From Acidobacteriota bacterium (lineage in GTDB: Bacteria > Acidobacteriota > Terriglobia > Terriglobales > Acidobacteriaceae), in contig JAJZNH010000758.1 of NCBI GenBank assembly GCA_021811745.1, positions 1-8,120 on the forward strand: a stretch of DNA of 8,120 nt. The letters run 5' to 3'. Positions within the stretch are counted from its first letter, which is position 1, and the number at the start of each line of letters is the position of its first letter. Below are positions 1 to 5,968 of the stretch, in pieces. The position numbers were made by a program, and so were the translations under genes. The notes under the pieces are model-generated. The model did not search any database, was not told the origin of the DNA, and worked only from the letters and a program-made list of their open reading frames with translations.

Positions 1-1505
1 CAGTGCTCATCGCGCCCCAATTCGGTGGCCAGCAGATTTGCCACCGGCTCGGCCATCACCATCGCCGCCTTCGCATTCAGGAAGAGCGCCCGCATGCGCC
101 GCGCCAGCACATCTTCCACTGTCCGCGCCATCTCCTCGCGCACCGCCCAAACCGCCTCAGCCGCGGTATAGGGCAGCGCCGGATGCAGTCGTGTGTCCAG
201 AACCGGGTCGGCGGTCAGCCCGCGAATCGCCTCCGCATCCGTGCCGTAAACCTCCAGGCTGCCCAGCTCGGCCGCATTCTCCATATATCCATGGATGTGC
301 AGATTCTTCGTTGCGCACGGCACATCCGGCAGCCGGCCCAGCGTGATGGCATGGTCCACGCAGTCCTCGGCCATGTGCCGGTAGGTGGTCCACTTGCCAC
401 CGGTTATTGACACCAGACCCGATTTGTCTACATGAATTACATGGTCCCGCGACAGCGCCGAGGTTTTGCCTTCGCCTTTTACCAGCGGCCGCAGTCCCGC
501 AAAGGTCGCCAGCACATCCTTGCGGCCGGGCGGCCGCGTCAGGTAGCGCCCCGCCGTCTCCAGGATGAATTCGACCTCCTCGGCCATCGGCCGCGGCTCC
601 AGGCTGGGCCCTTCCACCGGCGTGTCGGTTGTTCCGGCCACCGCATGTCCGTGCCACGGAATGACGAAGAGCACACGCCCGTCGCTGGTGCGCGGAACCA
701 TCAGCGCCGTGTCGCCTTTCAGGAATGTGCGGTCAAAAACCAGGTGAATTCCCTGACTAGTCACCATCAGCGGCTCTGCGTCCGGATCGTCCAGGCGCCG
801 AACCTGATCCGTGAACACTCCCGTCGCCTCCACCACCACCCTTGCCGGAAGCTTCACCTCCGCTCCGGTCTCTTCGTCGCGCGCGGTCACGCCGTTCCCA
901 TACCCATCCGCATCGCGCAGAAAGCCGGTCGCCGGGCAATAGTTCACCAGCGCCGCTCCGTGATCGGCCGCCGTCATGGCCAGGTGGATAAGCAGCCGCG
1001 CATCATCGAACTGCCCGTCGTAGTACACCACGCCGCCCAGCAACCCTTCCGGCTCCAGTCCCGGCAGTCGCTCCAGCGTCTCCTGCCGGTTCAGCAGCTT
1101 CGACGCGCCAAAGCCGTACTTGCCCGCCAGCAGGTCATAGAGCTTGAGCCCGATGCCGTAGAAAGGCGCTTCCCACCACGAGTAGTTCGGCACCACAAAG
1201 GCCAGGTCGTGCACCAGGTGCGGCGCGTTCTGCCGCAGCAGACCCCGCTCCTTCAGCGCCGACATCACCAGCGAGATATTCCCCTGCTCCAAATAGCGAA
1301 CGCCGCCATGCACCAGCTTTGTGCTGCGGCTGCTGGTCCCTTTGCCGAAGTCATGGGCCTCTACCAGCGCCACGCTGAATCCGCGCGCCGCCGCATCCAC
1401 GGCCACGCCCATTCCGGTAGCTCCTCCGCCGACGACCGCGATATCCCACGGAACCCCGGATGCAGCCCGTTCGCGCAACTGCTGCAACATCGCTTCCCTG
1501 CGCAT
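1..1505 (-). CDS. glpD: Aerobic glycerol-3-phosphate dehydrogenase, FAD-dependent (3' end cut by window edge)
   Basis: Oxidises sn-glycerol 3-phosphate to dihydroxyacetone phosphate at the inner face of the membrane and passes electrons to quinone. The frame is open for 501 codons from ATG at 1505 to the left edge with no stop. The FAD-binding dinucleotide fold is at residues 24-42 (VVGGGATGMG then D37, R41, G42). The family segment TSSRSTKLVHGGVRYLEQ is at 57-74, and the second signature GGKWTTYRHMA at 369-379. The C-terminal helical domain runs from about 400, and probably only some tens of residues are missing. Start: the N-terminus MRREAMLQQL resembles family N-termini, so 1505 is preferred. 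ATG 1490 has an AGGGA just upstream and is an alternative. It lies 88 nt downstream of glpK on the same strand with no visible terminator between them, so the two are probably co-transcribed. Confidence 0.96.
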   Translation of the reverse strand, partial: MRREAMLQQLRERAASGVPWDIAVVGGGATGMGVAVDAAARGFSVALVEAHDFGKGTSSRSTKLVHGGVRYLEQGNISLVMSALKERGLLRQNAPHLVHDLAFVVPNYSWWEAPFYGIGLKLYDLLAGKYGFGASKLLNRQETLERLPGLEPEGLLGGVVYYDGQFDDARLLIHLAMTAADHGAALVNYCPATGFLRDADGYGNGVTARDEETGAEVKLPARVVVEATGVFTDQVRRLDDPDAEPLMVTSQGIHLVFDRTFLKGDTALMVPRTSDGRVLFVIPWHGHAVAGTTDTPVEGPSLEPRPMAEEVEFILETAGRYLTRPPGRKDVLATFAGLRPLVKGEGKTSALSRDHVIHVDKSGLVSITGGKWTTYRHMAEDCVDHAITLGRLPDVPCATKNLHIHGYMENAAELGSLEVYGTDAEAIRGLTADPVLDTRLHPALPYTAAEAVWAVREEMARTVEDVLARRMRALFLNAKAAMVMAEPVANLLATELGRDEH

Positions 1506-1593
1506 CAATCGCCCCCCGTTCCTTTCGATGAACCCTATGAACGAACCTACATCATCAACTCAACTGACAACTGATAGCGGCCCCAAAAACCCT

Positions 1594-3081
1594 TCAAGCC
1601 GTCCACCCCTTGGCCCGCTCCACGGCCCGTTGCCAGAGTTGCCGCCGCTCCGTCCGTTCGTTCACGTCCATTCGCGGCTCAAACCGTTTGTCCCCCTGCC
1701 GCCGGGCGCGCAACTCTTCCGGTCCTGCCCAGAACCCTGTTGCCAGCCCCGCCAGGTAAGCCGCGCCCAGCGCCGTCGTCTCCGTCACCTGCGGCCGTAC
1801 CACCGGAACACCCAGCACGTCTGCCTGGAACTGCATCAGTAAATCATTCACCGCCGCGCCGCCATCCACGCGCAGCGCTTCAAGCGGCATTCCGGTCTCG
1901 CTATGTACAGCTTCCAGCACGTCCGCCACCTGGTAGGCGATGCTTTCCAGAGCCGCCCGCGCAATATGTCCCGGTCCAGTGTCGCGCCGGAGTCCGATCA
2001 GCATTCCCGCCGCGTGCGCGTCCCAATGTGGCGCTCCCAGCCCTACAAACGCCGGCACAAACACCACGCCATTCGTATTCGGCACGCTTGCGGCAAGCGC
2101 CTCCACGTCTGGCGACGAGCCGATGAGCCGCAAATTATCGCGCAGCCACTGCACCACCGCCCCACCGATAAAGATGCTCCCTTCCAGCGCGTACTCGCGT
2201 CGCTTTTGCGCGCTCGCCGCAATCGTCGTAATCAGCCGGTGCTCGGAGCGCACAAACTCTGTCCCGATATTCTGCAGCAGAAAACATCCGGTCCCGTAAG
2301 TATTCTTGGCCTCGCCCGCCTGCCAGCATAACTGCCCGAAGAGTGCCGCCTGCTGGTCCCCGGCGATCCCGGCAATCGGAATGCCGCCCAAACCCAGCGT
2401 CGTGGTCACTTCGCCCACCCGCTCGCTCGACCACACCACCTCCGGAAGCATGCTCGCCGGCACGCCGAACAGGCGCAGCATTTCAGCGTCCCATTCTCCC
2501 TTAACAATGTTGTAGAGCAGCGTCCGCGATGCATTCGTAACGTCCGTCACATGCCTGCGCCCGCTCGTCAGGTGCCAGATCAGCCAGCTATCCACGGTCC
2601 CAAAGGCCAACTCGCCGCGCTCAGCCCGCGCCCGCGCTCCCGGCACATTGTCCAGAATCCATGCCACCTTGGTCGCCGAAAAATACGGGTCCAGCACCAG
2701 CCCGGTGCGGTTCGAGACATCGTTCCCCGCTCCGCTCCTGTCCAGATGTTCACAGAGCGGAGCCGTGCGCCGGTCCTGCCACACAATGGCCGGATGAATC
2801 GGCTTGCCCGTCGCCCGCTCCCATACAATCGCCGTCTCGCGCTGGTTGGTGATCCCGATCGCGGCCACGTCGCGCGGCCGCGCGCCCGCCTTGCCCAATG
2901 CTTCAACAGCGCAGGAAAGCTGGCTGGTGAGAATCTCCATCGGATCGTGCTCCACCCAGCCTGCCTGCGGGAAGAACTGCTCAAATTCATGCTGCGCTAC
3001 GGCGGCAATCGTTCCCGCCTCATCAAACAAAATCGCCCGCGAACTGGTAGTTCCCTGATCCAGCGCCAGAACGTATCCCAT
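1594..3081 (-). CDS. glpK: Glycerol kinase
   Basis: ATP-dependent phosphorylation of glycerol to sn-glycerol 3-phosphate in the cytoplasm, the first step of glycerol use. It has 495 residues, close to the usual 495-505. The N-terminal phosphate-binding motif DQGTTSSR is at 8-15. Glycerol contacts known from E. coli GlpK match R81 and E82 (in GITNQRET, 76-83), W101 (in IVWQDRRT), Y133 and the catalytic base D242 (in [13 protein letters not shown]). The second FGGY-family signature lies around [13 protein letters not shown] (408-420). Start: the frame extends 18 codons further upstream to 3135, but [10 protein letters not shown] at 3081 is the family N-terminus and has a GGCGGAAAG-type weak ribosome site before it. 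The loop at about 219-237 has no histidine, so phosphorylation by PTS HPr as in Firmicutes is unlikely. It is first in a probable glpK-glpD operon. Confidence 0.98.
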   Translation of the reverse strand: MGYVLALDQGTTSSRAILFDEAGTIAAVAQHEFEQFFPQAGWVEHDPMEILTSQLSCAVEALGKAGARPRDVAAIGITNQRETAIVWERATGKPIHPAIVWQDRRTAPLCEHLDRSGAGNDVSNRTGLVLDPYFSATKVAWILDNVPGARARAERGELAFGTVDSWLIWHLTSGRRHVTDVTNASRTLLYNIVKGEWDAEMLRLFGVPASMLPEVVWSSERVGEVTTTLGLGGIPIAGIAGDQQAALFGQLCWQAGEAKNTYGTGCFLLQNIGTEFVRSEHRLITTIAASAQKRREYALEGSIFIGGAVVQWLRDNLRLIGSSPDVEALAASVPNTNGVVFVPAFVGLGAPHWDAHAAGMLIGLRRDTGPGHIARAALESIAYQVADVLEAVHSETGMPLEALRVDGGAAVNDLLMQFQADVLGVPVVRPQVTETTALGAAYLAGLATGFWAGPEELRARRQGDKRFEPRMDVNERTERRQLWQRAVERAKGWTA

Positions 3082-3338
3082 AGATGCTTTCCGCCTTTGG
3101 ACACCAGTCAAACACGCGCGGCGGCTCAGGAGCAAGGTGCGTCCGTAAAAGCGCCATTCCTCGCCAAACCAGTGCGGGAAGCCATCGGCGACCAGCCCGG
3201 CCTGGGCCTCGGCCTCGAACCCAATCGCGAAGCCCTGCCGACATCAACCGCAAGCGCCGATTGCCGCTTGTCGCTCTCGCTCCGGTGAAGAGTGCATCTG
3301 CGAGCCGGCAAGGTATTGCGGTGTGTCCAATTTAGGAT
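3082..3338. other. Intergenic region, presumed glpKD control region
   Basis: 257 nt between the end of the phosphatase gene and the glpK start, both on the minus strand. It should hold the glpK promoter, but I could not find a convincing -35/-10 pair. A minus-strand TTGACT at 3111-3106 has no -10 at a suitable distance. A small dyad, CAAGCG (3251-3256) and CGCTTG (3265-3270) separated by 8 nt, is a weak operator candidate. TTGGACAC (3097-3104) and GTGTCCAA (3323-3330) are inverted copies near the two ends. A 61-codon minus frame (3311-3126) has no ribosome site or recognisable family and was not called. No hairpin followed by a T tract marks the end of the phosphatase gene. Confidence 0.5.
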
Positions 3339-4199
3339 TCAGTGCCTTTCAGTTTCAGCAAGGAGCTTGCGGTGGCGATGCGCGACGTAGTGCCCCACCA
3401 GCCAGCCGGCGACGCTGCCGACCAGCACATCCGAGGGAAAGTGCTGCTGGCCCATCACGCGCGTAAGGCTTACGCCCGCAGCCGCGGAGTAAACCGCGAG
3501 CTGCGTCCAGGGGGAGGGATATTCGCCGGCAACGGTAGCGGCCGTGGCCCAGGCCACCACGCTGTGCGACGAAGGAAACGACGAATCCACTCCCGCGCTC
3601 GACTGGAAGAACCGTCCGCGCGCGCTGTCCACGGCGGGCCGCTCGCGCCAGAAGACCAGCTTCATGCCCTGCTCCACGGCCACGGCATCCACCATCGCCT
3701 CGCCGCCCAGGATGCCCGCCACGCGGGCGTGATTGTCCTGCTCAAAATGGCCGTAACCGTAGATGGCGACCGGCAACGCGATGAAGCCTCCGATCACTGC
3801 GTTGGAAGCGTTGACGCTGGCATTGTTGAAGCTGGGGTCGCGCGAAACCACCTGCGACATGGCGCGGTGGTCCGTGGCGATGGCGGCGCCGGTTGCCAGA
3901 GCGAACGGAACAAGCCACTTCAGATCGTGCGGCCGCAGGCGCAGAGGACTGGTCCAGATCACTTTCTGATCGTGCAGAATATCCCGCGGCGAGCCTAAAA
4001 CGGTCACCTCATCGTGGCTTTGCGCTTGAGGCTGGGGCGCGTTCGGCAGGGAAGCGCTCGCAGGCTGGGCCGGCGCCACCTGTTCCGCCAGCATCCGGCA
4101 GGAAAGGCTAAGAGCAACCATCAGCACGCAGACAATCTGACCCCTGCGGCGGACACGGAATCGAGGCTTTGAAGAATAGAACGGCAGGCTCTTGGGCAT
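3339..4199 (-). CDS. Exported PAP2-family acid phosphatase / lipid phosphatase
   Basis: Member of the vanadium-chloroperoxidase-like phosphatase superfamily, 286 residues. All three catalytic motifs are visible: K180-x6-R187-P188 (KLVFWRERP), FPSSHS at 208-213 with catalytic H212, and R247-x5-H253-x3-D257 (TRVMGQQHFPSD). Motif 2 reads PSSH where the family usually has PSGH. Residues 13-20 are basic and 21-38 hydrophobic, consistent with a signal peptide or anchor. There is a cysteine at 34, but the context LSLSC is not a proper lipobox. A Pro/Ala-rich linker with LPNAP follows at 51-55, then weaker hydrophobic stretches at about 95-109, 133-148 and 258-272. Substrate is unknown: phosphatidic acid, undecaprenyl pyrophosphate or a soluble phosphoester are all possible. 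The start at 4199 has no clear ribosome site. It begins 35 nt after the carbonic anhydrase-like gene, so coupled transcription is likely. Confidence 0.9.
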   Translation of the reverse strand: MPKSLPFYSSKPRFRVRRRGQIVCVLMVALSLSCRMLAEQVAPAQPASASLPNAPQPQAQSHDEVTVLGSPRDILHDQKVIWTSPLRLRPHDLKWLVPFALATGAAIATDHRAMSQVVSRDPSFNNASVNASNAVIGGFIALPVAIYGYGHFEQDNHARVAGILGGEAMVDAVAVEQGMKLVFWRERPAVDSARGRFFQSSAGVDSSFPSSHSVVAWATAATVAGEYPSPWTQLAVYSAAAGVSLTRVMGQQHFPSDVLVGSVAGWLVGHYVAHRHRKLLAETERH

Positions 4200-4234
4200 G
4201 GCAAGTTCAGCGATCGTGGCTACTTTCCATTTCG

Positions 4235-4750
4235 TTACTTGGTTTCGGCCAGGTAAATGTCAACGTAATCCAGGTAGTTCTGGGCATATTCGAGAATGAG
4301 CGCACGATCCTTGTCCCCAAGTTCCCGGCGAAGCTTGGCGGGAACGCCAGCCCAGAGCGTCCGGGGCGGCACGACGGTATGTTCGGGAACCACGGATCCT
4401 GCCGCGATAATACATCCTTCGCCGATGCGGCAGTCGTTCAGTACTCGCGCGCCCATGCCGATGACCACGGCATCTTCCACCAGGCAGCCGTGCACTGTGG
4501 CGTTGTGGCCGATCGTGACCCAGTCGCCCACAATGGCCGGGTAGAGGTTGCGTTGCCCGTGGAGCACTGCGCAATCCTGCACGTTGGAACAGGAGCCTAC
4601 GCGGATCGAGTTGACGTCTCCCCGCAGCACGGCATTCATCCAGACCGAGGAGCGCTCGCCCAGCGTCACGTCGCCGATAATCTGCGCTGAAACATCAACA
4701 TAACAACTGTCTGGGATCCTGGGCAGTTTTCCCTGATGGGCGCGGATCAT
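4235..4750 (-). CDS. Gamma-class carbonic anhydrase-like left-handed beta-helix protein (YrdA/CamH type)
   Basis: 171-residue cytoplasmic hexapeptide-repeat protein, expected to be a trimer with metal sites at subunit interfaces and, in active members, to interconvert CO2 and bicarbonate. The three metal-binding histidines are H64 (in AVLHG), H82 and H87 (in TIGHNATVHG). Conserved R43 and D45 (LRGDVNSI) and Q58 and D59 (NVQD) are also present. The acidic loop with the proton-shuttle glutamate of archaeal Cam is absent, as in the CamH/YrdA subgroup. Hexapeptide repeats run from about 14 to 136, followed by a C-terminal helix (about 144-167). Start: the frame reaches upstream to 4810, but ATG 4750 has AGGAGG ten bases before it and gives the family length. 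Real carbonic anhydrase activity is not assured, as many YrdA-type proteins show little. Confidence 0.93.
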   Translation of the reverse strand: MIRAHQGKLPRIPDSCYVDVSAQIIGDVTLGERSSVWMNAVLRGDVNSIRVGSCSNVQDCAVLHGQRNLYPAIVGDWVTIGHNATVHGCLVEDAVVIGMGARVLNDCRIGEGCIIAAGSVVPEHTVVPPRTLWAGVPAKLRRELGDKDRALILEYAQNYLDYVDIYLAETK

Positions 4751-4760
4751 AGATTTGGAA

Positions 4761-4766
4761 CCTCCT
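4761..4766 (-). promoter_or_regulatory. Shine-Dalgarno site fixing the carbonic anhydrase-like start
   Basis: AGGAGG on the minus strand, separated by ten bases from ATG 4750. It decides against the in-frame ATG at 4810, which has no such site and would add 20 residues unlike the family N-terminus. Confidence 0.8.
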
Positions 4767-4820
4767 GGGGCCGCAAATGCATCCCTCTGCGAGTGTAAAG
4801 GATGTGCCAAAACGGGAAGT

Positions 4821-4837
4821 TTGAATCAGCGATTCAA
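4821..4837. promoter_or_regulatory. Perfect palindrome, possible operator
   Basis: TTGAATC-AGC-GATTCAA is a perfect 7-bp inverted repeat with a 3-base centre, in the 211-nt divergent region between the carbonic anhydrase-like gene and rpsU. It lies 71 nt upstream of the former and 125 nt upstream of the latter. The T-rich tract on the minus strand precedes it rather than follows it, so it is not a minus-strand terminator. On the plus strand it is followed by A8, not T. A protein-binding dyad is the more natural reading. Which factor would bind is unknown. Confidence 0.35.
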
Positions 4838-4846
4838 CTTGGATGC

Positions 4847-4902
4847 AAAAAAAAGAAGAAGAGTTGCTACTGATTTTGCCTGAAAGATGTCAATGGTATA
4901 CG
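4847..4902 (+). promoter_or_regulatory. Candidate rpsU promoter with upstream A-rich element
   Basis: An extended -10 (TGG then TATACG at 4897-4902) is the best match upstream of rpsU. The -35 is poor: TTTTGC at 4874-4879 at 17-bp spacing, or TTGCCT at 4876-4881 at 15. The A8 tract at 4847-4854 and the following AAGAAGAAGAG-like bases would fall about 45-60 bases before the implied start near 4909, where UP elements sit. That would suit a highly expressed ribosomal protein gene and give a 5' leader of about 53 nt. Prediction by eye only. Confidence 0.3.
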
Positions 4903-4947
4903 CCACCTTGCTTTCTAGGGTATCCTTAAGATGCCCATTGGCAGGCT

Positions 4948-4954
4948 GGGAGGT
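4948..4954 (+). promoter_or_regulatory. Shine-Dalgarno site selecting the TTG start of rpsU
   Basis: GGGAGGT lies seven bases before TTG at 4962. It is the only good ribosome site near the S21 reading frame and supports the TTG start over the in-frame ATG at 4887. Confidence 0.75.
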
Positions 4955-4961
4955 GGGATTT

Positions 4962-5159
4962 TTGGCTGAAGTTCGTGTTCAAGAAGGTGAGCCGCTCGAG
5001 AATGCGCTACGCCGGTTCAAGCGGAAGGTTCAGCAGGAGGACATCATCAAGGAAGTGAAGCGTCACTCCTACTACCTGAAGCCAGGCGAGAAGCGCCGGG
5101 TGAAGGCAGCCTTGGCGCGCAAGCGGAATCGCAAGAAGGCGCGTAAGGAGCAAGACTGA
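4962..5159 (+). CDS. rpsU: 30S ribosomal protein S21
   Basis: Small-subunit ribosomal protein located near the anti-Shine-Dalgarno end of 16S rRNA, where it helps initiation. The protein has 65 residues from a TTG start. The N-terminal region AEVRVQEGEPLENALRRFKR, then EDIIKEVKRHSYYLKPGEKR and a very basic tail (KRNRKKARKEQD), follow the family pattern throughout. Start: the frame is open back to ATG 4887, but those 25 extra codons (MSMVYATLLSR...) do not resemble S21 and would exceed the usual 58-71 residues. TTG 4962 gives the right length, starts where the family alignment starts, and has GGGAGGT seven bases before it. It is transcribed divergently from the carbonic anhydrase-like gene. 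dnaG and rpoD, its partners in E. coli, are absent here. Confidence 0.95.
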   Translation: MAEVRVQEGEPLENALRRFKRKVQQEDIIKEVKRHSYYLKPGEKRRVKAALARKRNRKKARKEQD

Positions 5160-5201
5160 TCAACGTATGCTGCAAGACCGAATCGTGACAGAAGCCGCCC
5201 G

Positions 5202-5237
5202 GGTTTCTTTCGCCTGCTTTGAGCAGTGAAAGAAGCC
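5202..5237 (+). repeat. Imperfect hairpin 43 nt after rpsU
   Basis: TTCTTTC (5205-5211) pairs with GAAAGAA (5228-5234) and CTGCT (5214-5218) with AGCAG (5222-5226). Outer GG/CC pairs and one G-T pair extend the stem, with a small GC/T internal loop. The stem has about 14-15 pairs and a TTG loop. No T tract follows directly, so it is not a standard intrinsic terminator, but it could protect or process the rpsU mRNA end. Confidence 0.5.
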
Positions 5238-5301
5238 GGAAAGACCTGAAAGTGCGGGGTGGCCTGTCGCGATTCTTTGTTGTTTGTTGTTGTTGCTGGA
5301 A

Positions 5302-5323
5302 TGCCACGCGGGGTAGCGTGGTA
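5302..5323 (+). repeat. Hairpin, 8-bp stem
   Basis: CCACGC (5304-5309) pairs with GCGTGG (5316-5321) around a GGGGTA loop, extended by one G-T and one T-A pair. Its right arm could instead pair with TACCGCT at 5366-5372, which would make the two structures mutually exclusive. Confidence 0.5.
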
Positions 5324-5333
5324 CCGTAAGACT

Positions 5334-5357
5334 ACATTCACGATCAATCGTGGATGT
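5334..5357 (+). repeat. Hairpin, 10-bp stem with TCAA loop
   Basis: ACATTCACGA (5334-5343) pairs with TCGTGGATGT (5348-5357) with a single T-G wobble and a TCAA tetraloop. It is the most regular stem-loop in the window and lies ten bases after the previous hairpin. A T6 tract begins 19 nt downstream, too far for a simple terminator. Confidence 0.55.
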
Positions 5358-5495
5358 GTGATCGTTACCGCTGCACTTTTTTGCGGTCCGGGCCCTAGTT
5401 ATCGAAAGGCATACGAAGACAGGGGTACGGGACCGGCAAGCTGATAAATGCCATGGCCGTTATCGACGTATGACCCTGCCTCGGGGAAACCGGTC

Positions 5496-5813
5496 ATGGA
5501 ATTCACAGATCGAGTATTGAAGTGCATAGACTGCGGAGCCGACTTCGTGTTCACAGCTGGCGAGCAGTTGTTCTTTCACGATAAACAGTTCAAGAACGAC
5601 CCGAAGCGTTGCAAGCAGTGTAAGGCGAAGCGCGCCAGCGGAGATCAGCGAGTCCGCCCTGAGACGCGGACCGTTTGTTCGGAATGCGGCGCGGAAACCA
5701 CGGTTCCTTTCAAACCTACGCAGGGCAGGCCTGTATTGTGCCGGGCATGCTTCCAGAAGCAGCAGGCCAAGCCCCCGATGGCGCAGGAACCTACTGGCAC
5801 AGCGTCAAAATAG
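5496..5813 (+). CDS. Small protein with two zinc ribbons (zinc-ribbon plus CxxC-x17-CxxC)
   Basis: 105-residue soluble protein of unknown function with two four-cysteine zinc sites. The first is C10-x2-C13-x25-C39-x2-C42, in a conserved block (VLKCIDCGADFVFTAGEQ, then FFHDK and RCKQCK) that I recognise as the 'probable zinc-ribbon' family. The second is C61-x2-C64-x17-C82-x2-C85, the CxxC-x17-CxxC domain. The linker (43-58) is basic and the tail (86-105) is low complexity. Many basic residues and the rpsU neighbour suggest a nucleic-acid or ribosome connection, but that is inference. Start: the frame extends to ATG 5448, but MEFTDRVLKC at 5496 is the typical family N-terminus and has GGGGAAA upstream. 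The upstream 16 codons are not family-like. No membrane segment or signal peptide is seen. Confidence 0.88.
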   Translation: MEFTDRVLKCIDCGADFVFTAGEQLFFHDKQFKNDPKRCKQCKAKRASGDQRVRPETRTVCSECGAETTVPFKPTQGRPVLCRACFQKQQAKPPMAQEPTGTASK

Positions 5814-5968
5814 ACACAGCCTCGTTTCTTGAAGTTGGCGGATGATTCCGCCACGCGGCGGCCAAAGGTTGAAGTGTGTCCAATCGCGCAGACTTGTGAA
5901 AGCGGACTTTGGCACATCTCTGCGGCGCGTAGTACGGGCATGCCGGGCGGAAGCTGCAGTGTGTGCGC
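5814..5968. other. Convergent intergenic region
   Basis: 155 nt between the zinc-ribbon gene (plus) and purD (minus), both ending here. The only clear structure is a hairpin at 5836-5853: TGGCGGA and TCCGCCA around TGAT. Its 7-bp GC-rich stem is placed where a shared terminator would be expected, but neither strand has a T tract after it, so termination there is uncertain. Confidence 0.4.
5836..5853. terminator. Possible bidirectional terminator hairpin, no T tract
   Basis: Perfect 7-bp stem (TGGCGGA/TCCGCCA) with a TGAT loop, 22 nt after the zinc-ribbon stop and about 115 nt after the purD stop. An alternative longer-range pairing joins TTGGC (5835-5839) with GCCAA (5861-5865). The absence of a T run on either side keeps confidence low. 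Confidence 0.25.

Larger units (their letters stand above)
5160..5495 (+). other. Hairpin-rich spacer between rpsU and the zinc-ribbon gene
   Basis: 336 nt with no supported gene. It contains three clear inverted repeats (5202-5237, 5302-5323, 5334-5357), a TTG/TTTG-repeat tract (about 5277-5294), a T6 tract (5377-5382) and GGGCCC (5390-5395). A 61-codon GTG frame (5259-5444) ends just before the next gene but has no ribosome site and no recognisable family, so it was not called. The stretch may be the rpsU 3' UTR plus the leader of the zinc-ribbon gene, or hold a small RNA. No tRNA-like cloverleaf was seen. Confidence 0.55.

Noticed and set aside
432..1574. Long plus-strand open frame of 380 codons
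   Set aside because: It lies antisense to glpD, whose minus-strand protein shows full family motifs. The plus translation is Arg/His/Pro-rich and has no family features, as expected of a GC-rich shadow frame.
2551..3288. Plus-strand open frame of 245 codons
   Set aside because: Antisense to glpK and its upstream region. Low-complexity basic translation, no ribosome site or recognisable domain.
3126..3311. 61-codon minus frame upstream of glpK
   Set aside because: No ribosome site and an Arg/Pro-rich composition typical of chance frames in GC-rich DNA.
3342..3998. Plus-strand open frame of 218 codons
   Set aside because: Antisense to the PAP2 phosphatase, which has all three catalytic motifs.
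4774..4792. Sigma-54-like TGGCAC-N5-TTAC upstream of the carbonic anhydrase-like gene (minus strand)
   Set aside because: The near-invariant GC of the -12 element is replaced by AC, and no enhancer-binding partner gene is nearby.
5202..5237. Intrinsic terminator for rpsU
   Set aside because: The stem is strong, but the next bases are GGAAAGACC with no T tract, so it was recorded as a hairpin only.
5259..5444. 61-codon GTG frame ending just before the zinc-ribbon gene
   Set aside because: No Shine-Dalgarno site, no recognisable family, and it runs through the two best hairpins of the spacer. Possible leader peptide but unsupported.
3321..5886. GTGTGTCCAAT occurring at both 3321-3331 and 5876-5886
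   Set aside because: An 11-base match between two places in 8 kb is expected by chance several times, and the flanks do not match.
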